A DNA stretch of 64,000 nt from Nonomuraea rubra (GTDB lineage: Bacteria > Actinomycetota > Actinomycetes > Streptosporangiales > Streptosporangiaceae): positions 603,001 through 667,000 of the forward strand of contig NZ_JACHMI010000001.1 in assembly GCF_014207985.1 (NCBI RefSeq), read 5' to 3'. A program made the position numbers and the translations under genes. Shown here piece by piece: positions 48,039-56,397 of the stretch (positions are counted from its first letter, which is position 1; every line of letters begins with the position of its first letter). The notes under the pieces are model-generated. The model was not told the origin of the DNA. It made no database searches and was given only the letters and a program-made list of their open reading frames with translations.

Positions 48039-50564
48039 TCAGCCGATGGCGTTGACCGTCCAGCCGGTTCCGATCTGCGAGCGGCTGCCGAAGCGGCCGT
48101 TGCCCAGGCCGGGATAGACCCACAGATTACGGCTGCCGTCGAGGGCGACCAGGTCGGTCTTGCCGTCGCCGCTCAGATCCATGGCGGCGAGCTTGTAGGT
48201 GCTCCAGCCGGTGCCGGACTGGGTACGGCCGGCCAGCGTGACCCCGTTCTGGCTGGTGTTCGCGTAGAACCAGAGCTCGCCCGAGGTGTCGATCGCCATG
48301 ACATCGGCGCGGTCGTCGCCGTTGAAGTCGGCGGGGAAGACGCGGTAGCCGGTCCAGCCGCTGTTGCCGATCGGCGTCTTGCCGCCCCCGTCGGGGTAGT
48401 AGTACAGCGCGCCGTTGCTGTTGTTGACGCCGAACAGATCGGCGTCCGGCCTGCTGTTGGCGTTCCCCGCGGCGTGGACGTAGTTGGCCCAGCCGGTGCC
48501 GACCAGCTTCCTGGCGCCGGACACCAGCCGTCCGTTCTGGTTGGGATACATCCACAGATCGCCGCCGGAGTCCTTCATGACGACGTCGGCCAGGCCGTCG
48601 GCGTCCCAGTCGGTGACGATCCACTTCAGCGAGCCCCACCCGGTGCCGATCTTCACCCGGTTGGCGCCGCTGACGGTGTTCAGTCCCGAGCCGCCCTGGC
48701 TCGGGTACATCCACAGGTCACCGGCCGCGTCGGTGATGATGACATCGTTCCTGCCGTCCCCGTCGAAGTCGTGATCGTTCGGCGCGGGCGTGCGCGAGAG
48801 CCCGTTCCAGGTCTGGAGAGTGGACAGGACACCCTTGAAGTGGCCGCCGAGGCTGGTGGCGCCGGTCTTGTGCGCGCCCGCGCGCAGTGCGCCGGTCGCC
48901 TTCCACTTCACCGTGTGCCGCACGCTGGCGACGTTCCGTCCGTTGACCCAGAGGATCGCGACGCCGGTGGCGGCCTTGTAGGTCACGGCGACCTGTGACC
49001 AGACGCCTGCCGGGGCGCTGCCCGCGGGCGCGGTGGCGGTGTCCCAGACGGGACTGGCCACGTCGGACCGGCTCATGGCGAAGCGCCAGGATCCGTTCTC
49101 GGCCCAGAGTTTGAAGCCGGCGGTGTTGACGCCGTCCTGGGACAGGACGGTACCGCCGGCGGCGGGCTTGGCCCAGGCGCTGAGGCTGAAGTCGGCATCG
49201 GTGCCGACGGCGGGGCCGCCGGCAGAGAGGGTTCCGGTGGTGCCGTTGAGCTCGACGGCCGGGCTGAAGGTGTCGCCGGTCCTCCAGGTCGCGCCGGCGG
49301 TGGCGGTCAGCGGGAGGCCGGTTCCGGTGAAGGCGCTGTCGGCGGTGGTGCCGACGGCGCTGCCCGGAGCGGCTGTGGCGGGCAGGTCGGCCAGGGACCA
49401 GGTGTGGGCCGCCGTGCTGGTGGTGATGGCGCTGACCCAGGTCGAGAGATCGTCGGCGCGGGCGGCGGTGAGGGCGGTGCCGTTCCCGGCGGTGCCGGGG
49501 CAGCCTGCCTGGCCCGCCTGGCTGAGCACGGCGGCGAGCTTGCCGCCGTTGAGTACGGGCGCGCCGGCCATCCCGCTGCACACGAGCGGGGCGGTCGCGG
49601 CGGTCAGCGTCGTCGGGGTGGCGGCGGTGAAGGTGACCTGCGTGCTCTGCTGCCGGTCGGTGGTCCAGTCGGTGGCCGTCACGGTGCGGCTGTGGCCGAC
49701 GGCGGTCAGCTCGGCACCGGTGGGAGCGGTGGCGGCCAGCGGGATCGGGGTGATCCCTTCGACCGGGGCAGCGAGTCGGGCGAGCACCACGTCGCGGCCG
49801 GGACGCGGGCTCAGCCAGTCGACCTTGGCGGCGGCCTTTCCCGGGAACGCGACGTAGGTCGCGCCGGCAGGCGGTCCCTCGGCCAGCTGGGGCTGGTTCG
49901 GATCGGTGGCCAGGCAGCTCGCGGCGCCGAGCGCCCAGCGCGGTGCGACCAGCGTCGCGGTGCACTCGCGGCCGGTGGTGGCCAGCTTGCCGACGGCCGG
50001 GTGCTCGCCAGTGCCCGGCGCGGGGCCGGTGCCGGCACGGAGTTGCAGCAGCATGGTCGGCGACGCGTTCGGGTCGGCGCCCAGGCCCACCTGGGTGCTG
50101 CCGTCCGGATCCACGTCGACGGTGAGCTGTTCGCCGTCGTCGCTGCGCAGCCGCGCGGTCACCTGGTGACCGGTGCCCTCCCGCTGGCCGTCGCCGCGGA
50201 TCTCGAACACGCCCGGGACCTCGAGGTTCAGCACGCCGGCGGAGGCGGTCACCTTGAAGCAGACCCGGCCGATCCCGTCGGAGCCGATGGCCTCGTCGGT
50301 GGTCCAGATCTTCAGCAGGCCGAGGTCACCCTGTGCCGGCGTGGCGCAGTCGGCCAGCAGGATGTGGCCGTCGCCGGAGATCAGCCTGACGTTCTGAGCC
50401 GCCAGGATCTCCGCCGCACCGGGGTACGGGTGGACGCCGTCGTCCACCAGCGACGGAGGCGAGATCGCGGACGCGCCGGCCGGCGCCGGCCCGACGGCTA
50501 CGGATAAGGACGCTGCCATCGCCGCGACGACGCCCAGCGTCGCCCAGCGCGGTGGAGAACTCAT
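48039..50564 (-). CDS. Secreted trypsin-fold pseudoprotease with LamG-like and FG-GAP domains
   Basis: An 841-aa secreted protein. I start it at ATG 50564 because CGGAGG lies nine bases upstream; the frame is open to 50606. The signal peptide ends APAGASA. Residues about 190-395 have a trypsin fold: CTATLVAPRWALGAASCL has Ser216 where the catalytic His should be, RDVVLARL keeps Asp258, and VCSGMAGAPVLNGG has Ala333 where GDSGGP carries Ser. Two of three catalytic residues are therefore lost. Residues about 415-600 are LamG-like (ADFSLSAWAKPAAGGTVLSQ) and about 600-841 carry FG-GAP repeats (DFDGDGRNDVIITDAAGDLW). It probably binds rather than cuts. Its promoter has the SARP heptamers. Confidence 0.85.
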   Translation of the reverse strand: MSSPPRWATLGVVAAMAASLSVAVGPAPAGASAISPPSLVDDGVHPYPGAAEILAAQNVRLISGDGHILLADCATPAQGDLGLLKIWTTDEAIGSDGIGRVCFKVTASAGVLNLEVPGVFEIRGDGQREGTGHQVTARLRSDDGEQLTVDVDPDGSTQVGLGADPNASPTMLLQLRAGTGPAPGTGEHPAVGKLATTGRECTATLVAPRWALGAASCLATDPNQPQLAEGPPAGATYVAFPGKAAAKVDWLSPRPGRDVVLARLAAPVEGITPIPLAATAPTGAELTAVGHSRTVTATDWTTDRQQSTQVTFTAATPTTLTAATAPLVCSGMAGAPVLNGGKLAAVLSQAGQAGCPGTAGNGTALTAARADDLSTWVSAITTSTAAHTWSLADLPATAAPGSAVGTTADSAFTGTGLPLTATAGATWRTGDTFSPAVELNGTTGTLSAGGPAVGTDADFSLSAWAKPAAGGTVLSQDGVNTAGFKLWAENGSWRFAMSRSDVASPVWDTATAPAGSAPAGVWSQVAVTYKAATGVAILWVNGRNVASVRHTVKWKATGALRAGAHKTGATSLGGHFKGVLSTLQTWNGLSRTPAPNDHDFDGDGRNDVIITDAAGDLWMYPSQGGSGLNTVSGANRVKIGTGWGSLKWIVTDWDADGLADVVMKDSGGDLWMYPNQNGRLVSGARKLVGTGWANYVHAAGNANSRPDADLFGVNNSNGALYYYPDGGGKTPIGNSGWTGYRVFPADFNGDDRADVMAIDTSGELWFYANTSQNGVTLAGRTQSGTGWSTYKLAAMDLSGDGKTDLVALDGSRNLWVYPGLGNGRFGSRSQIGTGWTVNAIG

Positions 50565-50618
50565 GATCACAAACCTCCGGTGACTGCCCCGACCCGTTCC
50601 ATCCACGGGCCCGAAGCG

Positions 50619-50649
50619 AGGCTAGAGACGCCCGGTATGCGGCCGGTAT
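50619..50649 (-). promoter_or_regulatory. SARP-type promoter, copy 3 (for the pseudoprotease gene)
   Basis: Read on the minus strand, two ATACCGG heptamers begin at 50649 and 50638, 11 bp apart. Seven bases later comes TAGCCT (50624-50619). Spacing and order are identical to the promoters at 17841-17871 and 21597-21627. The start codon is about 55 bp further, with a proper ribosome binding site. Confidence 0.72.
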
Positions 50650-50781
50650 ATCCGCCCATTTCTGGGATTGCCGGGCATTCGAGCAGCGTGTGACACTCAG
50701 CAGTGCTGAATGGACGGTGATCGGTTTCACCTCTTCAGCGCTCCCCGTGTGCGAAGGCTCGAGCGGTGACGGCGGCTGCAA

Positions 50782-52788
50782 ATGCGTGCGTGGACACCGG
50801 TCACGAAGGGACGAACGCGCCCAGGCGCGGTGCGCCGGCAGGCGAGGATCGCGGCCCTCGTGGTCCTGACTCTGCTGGCCGGCCTGCTGCGGGTGACGCC
50901 CGCACATGCGGAGCAGCCGGTCGCCGCCGATCGCTCCCACGTGGTGGCGGCCTGGCAGAAGGGCGGCCCGCAGGTTCGATCAGCGGCCGAGGCGGCGCTG
51001 CTGGGCTCGGACGAGCAGGTCAGCGCGTTCCTGGCCGGAGGATGGCGCCAGGCGCAGCGTCTCGACGAGCGGGACAGCCTCGCGAGCGTCATCGGCAACG
51101 GTGGTCCCGCGCTACGGGCCAAGGCTCAGGCCGCCCTGGACGCCGACGCGGCAGGTGATCAGAGCGCGATCGCCACGTTCCTGCAGAGCGGATGGCAGGG
51201 CCCGTCGGACATCGACGTGCGGGTGCCGGTGAACCAGCTGATGAGCGCCGGCGGCGAACAGGTCAAGCAGGCGGCGCAGGCCGTACTGGACTCAGGGGAC
51301 ACCCAGGCGCTGCGGGAGTTCCTGGAGTCGGGCCGGCAGGCGTAGTGGAACACCGACCAGCGGCTACGGATCAACCAGGCCATGGCCACCGGTGGCCCGC
51401 AGGTGCGCGCCGCGGGCCAGAAGGCGCTGGGCGCCGGTACGCCGGAGGCGCTGGAGGCGTTCCTCGTCCACGGCTGGGCGGTGGCCTCGGCGCGGGACGA
51501 CGAGACCGCGACGCTGGAAGACCTGCTCGGCCAGGCGAAGGCGGCCGCCGCGCTGGCGGCCCAGGAGACCGCCAACGCCACGAGCGAGGCCGACCGCGCC
51601 AGGGACGCCGCAGCCGCGGCGCGCCGGTCCGCGGCGGAGGCCGCCAAGGCGACCGAGGCCGCGCGCGAGAACATGGCCGAGGTGAAGGCGCAGGCCAAGC
51701 GGGCGGCGCAGAAGGCGGCCGAGGCGGCGCAGATGGCGGCGAAGGCCAACCAGAAGGCCGCCGAGGCGTCCGTGGATGCCACCTGGGCGATCGCCTCCTA
51801 CGAGATCGCCGTGGACGCCGCCAACAGGGCCTCCGCGGCCGCCCAGAGCGCCTACAGGTCGGTCAACGAGGCCGGCCTCGACGCCGAGGCGGCTGTCGCA
51901 GCGGCCAACGAGGCCTACGAGGCCTACGAATATGCCGCTGGCGTGGAAATCGCCAAATGCGGTCACGAGTACACCAGGGACGATTACGCCAAGCTGGAGG
52001 ATCTGTACGGCTTAGAAGAGGGCGGCTTCTACAGCAACTGTATAGAGAACGTCATCGGAAATCCTGAGGATCTGGCCACCCGGGCCTATATCAATTCCGC
52101 TTTCTGCGACATATATCCGCAAGACAGCCAGTCTTACGAGAACTGCATCAACAGCACCCTGGACCCCGCGTTCGAGGGAATGCAGCGATACGCCCTCACC
52201 TTCCAGGCGCTCAAGAACGCCTACACGGCCGCCAGGACGGGCTCGGACGCCGTCTCGGAAATCCAGATCGGCCTCATCAGGAGCAAGGAACAACTGGTCC
52301 TCGCGCACGTCCGGGCGGTGGAGGCCAGCCTGCATTCCGCCGGCAACTACACCGCCCCCAGCGGCACCGCCTTCTTCTGGTCCGGCCGCAGCCCGGAAGG
52401 AGACGCGTACGTGTACGCCGGGCCTGACAAGGCCGCCGAGATCGCGAAGGGAATGGGCGGCACCACGCTCGAAAGGCTCATGGACAGCCGCGGAATTCCG
52501 CAGGCGACCTGGGGCAGCAGAGACATGGACTGGGACCCGGCCGAGGTGCCGTGGGACGCCATCAAGGACCAGGTGGACGCCCTGTGGAAGCGGGTGTCGC
52601 TCGCCTATGCCAGAAACGCCTCGGGCGACGTTCGAGTGATTCTCGGAGCGGAGGTGCGCTCGACGAGCGTGTGGAAGCCCACGGAGTGTTTCGAGCTCCT
52701 GGCCAACCCCAACGTCACCGAGATCACCATAATCGACCTGACCACCGGGAAGGAGGTGCGGGTCGTCTCCGATCGCTCCCAGTGTTAG
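50782..52788 (+). pseudogene. ALF-repeat secreted toxin-like protein, interrupted by an in-frame TAG
   Basis: One reading frame runs from ATG 50782 to TAG 52788 with a single internal stop, TAG at 51343-51345; sequence on both sides belongs together. The 5' part encodes a signal peptide (VTPAHAEQPV) and ALF-type repeats (VAAWQKGGPQVRSAAEAALL, VIGNGGPALRAKAQAALDAD). After the stop, another ALF repeat (MATGGPQVRAAGQKALGAGT) leads to a long Ala-rich coiled coil, then a C-terminal domain from about 52350: GTAFFWSGRSPEGDAYVYAG, GGTTLERLMDSRGIPQATWG and VRVILGAEVRSTSVWKPTEC. Tails of this kind occur on RHS and CDI toxins; an NAD-related activity is possible but unproven. No immunity gene follows: the next gene converges 13 bp away. 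Confidence 0.72.
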
Positions 52789-52800
52789 CCGCGCGCCGGC

Positions 52801-55800
52801 TCACACCAGACCGAGCTCCGCCAGCACCGACCGGATCTTCGCCGCCATCTCGGGCTTGTCCTTGCCGAGCCGCAGGTCGCGAAGGGTGAGCACGCCGCGG
52901 AGCCGGGGAGCGTCCAGCCTGAGATGCCCCAGGACGATGTCGAGGAAGCCGGTGGCGTCCTTCTCGGCGTACGGGGCGAACGCCTGGCTCAGCAGCACGC
53001 AGTCGGCGTAGGCGCCGGCCAGTTCGGTCGGCTCGGCGCCTCGGCTGGAGAGCAACCACAGGCGGAGCAGGGCGTTGGCGGGGGACATCGCCTGATCCGG
53101 CCAGTAGCCGGCCACGGTCATGAGCGATCGGCTGAGGTCCGCCGCGAGCGGCGCGACGGCATGGATCAGCAGCTCCTCCTCGTAACCGCAGAGGAAGTAG
53201 AAGTAGCGGGCCGCCGCCAGGAACTCCTCGTGCATCCATGAGGACTGCCCGCGGGCCTCGTGATCCGGCCCCATCTCGAACGTCCAGTAGAGGTCGAACG
53301 TGGGCGGGCTGGATCCCCTGCTCCCGGCCCAGTGGATGGACAGGTCGCGTTCCCCGTCCCGCCAGCGCCGCTGGACCTCCACGTTCCGGACGAGGTTCAT
53401 CCACGCGTTGTAGGCGATCTGGGACCGCCAGAGGCGGGCCATGCTCCGCCACCTGCTCACCACGGAGGTCGGCGTGCCCGCCGTGGCCGCCGGTTCGGGG
53501 AACAGCTCGGCGCCGGTGACCTCGCCGCCCGCGAGCGTCAGCAGGAGGAACAGGTTGAGGCTGTACGTGGCGAACTGCATGGGCGCGGTGCGCAGCCCGC
53601 GGACCCGTGCCGGCAGGTACGCGCCGTAGGCCGAGGAGCTGCGGTAGTGCAGCGCGTCGTGGAACAGGGCGAGCAGGGTCCGCTTGAGCTTGTCCCGCAA
53701 CCCGGGATCGAGCCCGTGGATCAGGTCCTGCAGGAACTCCAGCACCGACTCCCGTGACGACAGCGGGCTGTGGGAGAGCAGCGCGTGCAGGAAGTCGTCG
53801 TTCGGCCGGTTGCGCCGGGCGTGCCCCGTGTGCAGCTCCGCCGCGGCCACGAGGTCCTCGACCTCGTGGGTGGTGAGGCGGGCCACGAGATACTCGCCGA
53901 ACGTGGAGTGCAGGAACTCGTAGGCCTTCCGCTTCCTGTCCTCCTGCACGGCCTGCGACTCGTGGACGAAGAAGAACCGTCCGACGATGAGCTCGGCGGC
54001 GTTCAGCGGGGTCTCGAACTCGTCGGGCTGGGTGGTCTGCTCGGAGAGCAGGTGGAGAAGGTCGCCCGCGAGCTCCTCCTCGGTCGCCCACTGGCTGTAG
54101 CGATTGAACATCGCGAACGCCACGACCGACAGCCGTAACAGCTCCCGCTCGACGGAACGCTCCAACGCCTGCTCCGACAGCGCCTCGCCGGACTTGCGGA
54201 CCTCCCTGCGGGCGAACCTGACGAGCAGCCTCTCGTAGAGCTGCGCCCGGTCCAGCCTGCCCATCTCGTGGCGCAGGGGATTTCCGTCCATGTCGTAGAG
54301 GGCGAGCATCAGCAGCAGGAGCGGCTGGCAGGCGAGCTCGCCGAGCCGCGCGACCACGGGCATCTCCAGCGGGGAGAGGGAATGGCCGGCGAAGTACTCG
54401 GCGTTCAGCCGGTTCCACATGTCCAGCCACCGCTCGATCTGGGTCTCGTTGAACGGATCCAGGTGGATCACCACGGTCTCCCGCGGCAGGCGGGCGCGGT
54501 GGGCCACCACCGTACGGCTGGTCACGATGACCGCGGTGGGCCTTCCCTGGGCCGCCTCGCGCTCCTGGAAGCGCGCCACCTTCTCCAGGTAGTTGGAGCT
54601 GCTCACGCCCGTCACCTGGAGGAGTTCGTCGAAGCCGTCCAGGATGACGACGCCGACGAGGTTGGCGGCTCCGGCGTACAGCGCGGGCCAGCGCACGCTG
54701 TCGCCGGTGGCCTGCCGGACGGCGTGCTCGATCTGCATCTGCAGGTCCTGCTCGGCCGGCGCCTCCCGGAGCGGGACGCGGACGACCGCGAACTGCTCGG
54801 GCGGCAGCCTGGCCGCCAGGATCTTGGTCAGGACGGACTTGCCCGCGCCGGGCTGCCCGAGCACCAGCAGCGGGAGCTGCGTGGCGCTCGGGTGCGTGAG
54901 ATAGCCGAAGAGGAACGTGTGCAGGTCGTTCTCCAGGGGGCAGTTCCGCCACCAGCTCCATTCGGACGGCTTCGCCGAGCTGGTCATGATCGCCCGCCGG
55001 AAGCACGGGCTGATGTACGCCTGGTCGAGCGAGGGCATGGTCATCTCGTCCGGCAGGTCGGCGTTGGAGATGATGGGCTGGTTCAACGCCATCCGGTAGT
55101 GCTGGGAGAGCGCGTCGCGGATGCCGGTGGGCACGGCTCCCGACGCGACCGATTCGAGCAGGCGGCGCAGGTCGCGCAGACCGGTGTCGAGCGACCCGAT
55201 GACGGCGCGGGTGGCCTGGTGGTCGACGCGGGCCGACCAGTACGCGATCTCGGGCACCTCCGTGGCCAGGCGGTGGAAGAGCTCGTCGTACCGGTGGCGT
55301 GCCTCGGCGGGTACGGCGTCGGTCAGCCAGCGTTCGGCGTGCTCGCGCTGGGACTCGGTCATGGACTCCCACAGGCGCAGACCGCGCAGGAAGGCCAGCA
55401 GCCGTTGCGACAGCAGCCGGTAGTAGTCGTCCAGGGCCTGCTCGACCTGCTCGTACGGCTGGGTCGGGCCCGGGCAGGGGAGCTTGACGTGCAGGAGCTG
55501 CTCGACCAGGTCACCGAGCCTGGTGCCGGTGACGTCCCGGGCGCCGGCGATGATCGCCTGCTCCGACCTGAGCATCCGCAGCCTGCCGGGGCCGAGGTGC
55601 GCTTCGCCCTGCCGGACGGTGTCGAAGAACGCGGTGACGACGATGACCGCGTGGGCGGCGGCGATGCGCTGGGTGCGCTGGTATCTGCCGAGCCCCAGGA
55701 AACGCTCGTGCAACGCGGAGCCGAGCTGCCCGCTCAAGCGGGACAGCTCTCCCTGCACGTCGAACAGGCTGACCACGAGCTCGCCGGCCGGGCCTGTAGC

Positions 55801-55905
55801 GGTGTGCAGCAGCCCTCCGACCAGGCGATCGATCGCCTTGATGAGTTTCCCGTCGCCGCCGAGCACTTTCACGGCATCCGAATAGTTGAACCACCCTACG
55901 GTCAC
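52801..55905 (-). CDS. NACHT-domain STAND NTPase
   Basis: A 1034-aa protein starting at GTG 55905. Residues 1 to about 280 form a helical N-terminal domain (WFNYSDAVKVLGGDGKLIKA), similar in style to the NNH domains attached to bacterial NACHT proteins, possibly NNH7. The NACHT domain has Walker A LVLGQPGAGKS (about 345-355) and Walker B VVILDGFDELLQ (about 418-429), with the NACHT-type DGFDE. A winged-helix region and a long helical C-terminus (about 700-1034) follow, with no clear effector enzyme. Bacterial NACHT proteins sense phage or other signals in immunity and conflict systems. It lies 121 bp downstream of a candidate RiPP precursor on the same strand, with no clear promoter between, so both may share one transcript. 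Confidence 0.87.
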   Translation of the reverse strand: MTVGWFNYSDAVKVLGGDGKLIKAIDRLVGGLLHTATGPAGELVVSLFDVQGELSRLSGQLGSALHERFLGLGRYQRTQRIAAAHAVIVVTAFFDTVRQGEAHLGPGRLRMLRSEQAIIAGARDVTGTRLGDLVEQLLHVKLPCPGPTQPYEQVEQALDDYYRLLSQRLLAFLRGLRLWESMTESQREHAERWLTDAVPAEARHRYDELFHRLATEVPEIAYWSARVDHQATRAVIGSLDTGLRDLRRLLESVASGAVPTGIRDALSQHYRMALNQPIISNADLPDEMTMPSLDQAYISPCFRRAIMTSSAKPSEWSWWRNCPLENDLHTFLFGYLTHPSATQLPLLVLGQPGAGKSVLTKILAARLPPEQFAVVRVPLREAPAEQDLQMQIEHAVRQATGDSVRWPALYAGAANLVGVVILDGFDELLQVTGVSSSNYLEKVARFQEREAAQGRPTAVIVTSRTVVAHRARLPRETVVIHLDPFNETQIERWLDMWNRLNAEYFAGHSLSPLEMPVVARLGELACQPLLLLMLALYDMDGNPLRHEMGRLDRAQLYERLLVRFARREVRKSGEALSEQALERSVERELLRLSVVAFAMFNRYSQWATEEELAGDLLHLLSEQTTQPDEFETPLNAAELIVGRFFFVHESQAVQEDRKRKAYEFLHSTFGEYLVARLTTHEVEDLVAAAELHTGHARRNRPNDDFLHALLSHSPLSSRESVLEFLQDLIHGLDPGLRDKLKRTLLALFHDALHYRSSSAYGAYLPARVRGLRTAPMQFATYSLNLFLLLTLAGGEVTGAELFPEPAATAGTPTSVVSRWRSMARLWRSQIAYNAWMNLVRNVEVQRRWRDGERDLSIHWAGSRGSSPPTFDLYWTFEMGPDHEARGQSSWMHEEFLAAARYFYFLCGYEEELLIHAVAPLAADLSRSLMTVAGYWPDQAMSPANALLRLWLLSSRGAEPTELAGAYADCVLLSQAFAPYAEKDATGFLDIVLGHLRLDAPRLRGVLTLRDLRLGKDKPEMAAKIRSVLAELGLV

Positions 55906-56026
55906 ACAAGACCTACACCACAGCGAAGGATGAGTCGTCTACGGTTGGGGGTGCTGATGTGGCCCTATGGTTAGACCTCTGATGAATAGACGAAATTATT
56001 CACCTAAGGGCGTTAAAAGCCGGTTT

Positions 56027-56191
56027 CTACCAATTTCCTGGGGCGGGCGGCGGAGTGCGGTTGTCGAACAACCTGACGTCCTCCGACTGGCGGGGCTCCA
56101 CCAGCATCTCCCGCACGGTCAGAGCGATGGGGGAGTCGCCGAGCCTGTCAAGGTCGGACAGCTCGATGACATCGGCTTGCGATGTTGCCAT
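56027..56191 (-). CDS. Candidate precursor peptide for the FxsB-like radical SAM enzyme (54 aa)
   Basis: A 54-aa peptide starting at ATG 56191; GAGGAG lies six bases upstream, so I prefer it to the ATG at 56197. The leader-like part reads MATSQADVIELSDLDRLGDS, then PIALTVREMLVEPRQSED. The tail is VRLFDNRTPPPAPGNW, then TAG. FxsB-type enzymes make three-residue cyclophanes from an aromatic residue to the residue two positions later; Phe42-Asp43-Asn44 fits that pattern. Known FxsA precursors end in FxSxx, which this one does not; it ends in Gly-Asn-Trp. It is divergent from the NB-ARC/TPR gene and upstream of the NACHT gene. Modification by the nearby enzyme is an inference. Confidence 0.6.
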   Translation of the reverse strand: MATSQADVIELSDLDRLGDSPIALTVREMLVEPRQSEDVRLFDNRTPPPAPGNW

Positions 56192-56297
56192 GGACATCTC
56201 CTCATGCTCGTCTCGGAGGCACTGACGTTCGCCGGCCCGAATTTGAAGGAACTAACCAGAAAGGGTCGGTGGCGCTGACCGTAATCGTCGGCAAGTG

Positions 56298-56325
56298 TTG
56301 ACCTGTACGCTATTCATCATAATAT
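56298..56325 (+). promoter_or_regulatory. Promoter of the NB-ARC/TPR gene
   Basis: TTGACC (56298-56303) and TAATAT (56320-56325) are separated by 16 bp, a good match to a housekeeping promoter and unusually AT-rich for this genome. The start codon lies 73 bp downstream. The divergent precursor gene begins 107 bp to the left. Confidence 0.6.
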
Positions 56326-56397
56326 CGGCATCACCATCTTGCCCCTGTCGCCAGTGCGGTAATCCCTTGCTGGTACTCCGGATGGGAGGCGAAACGC

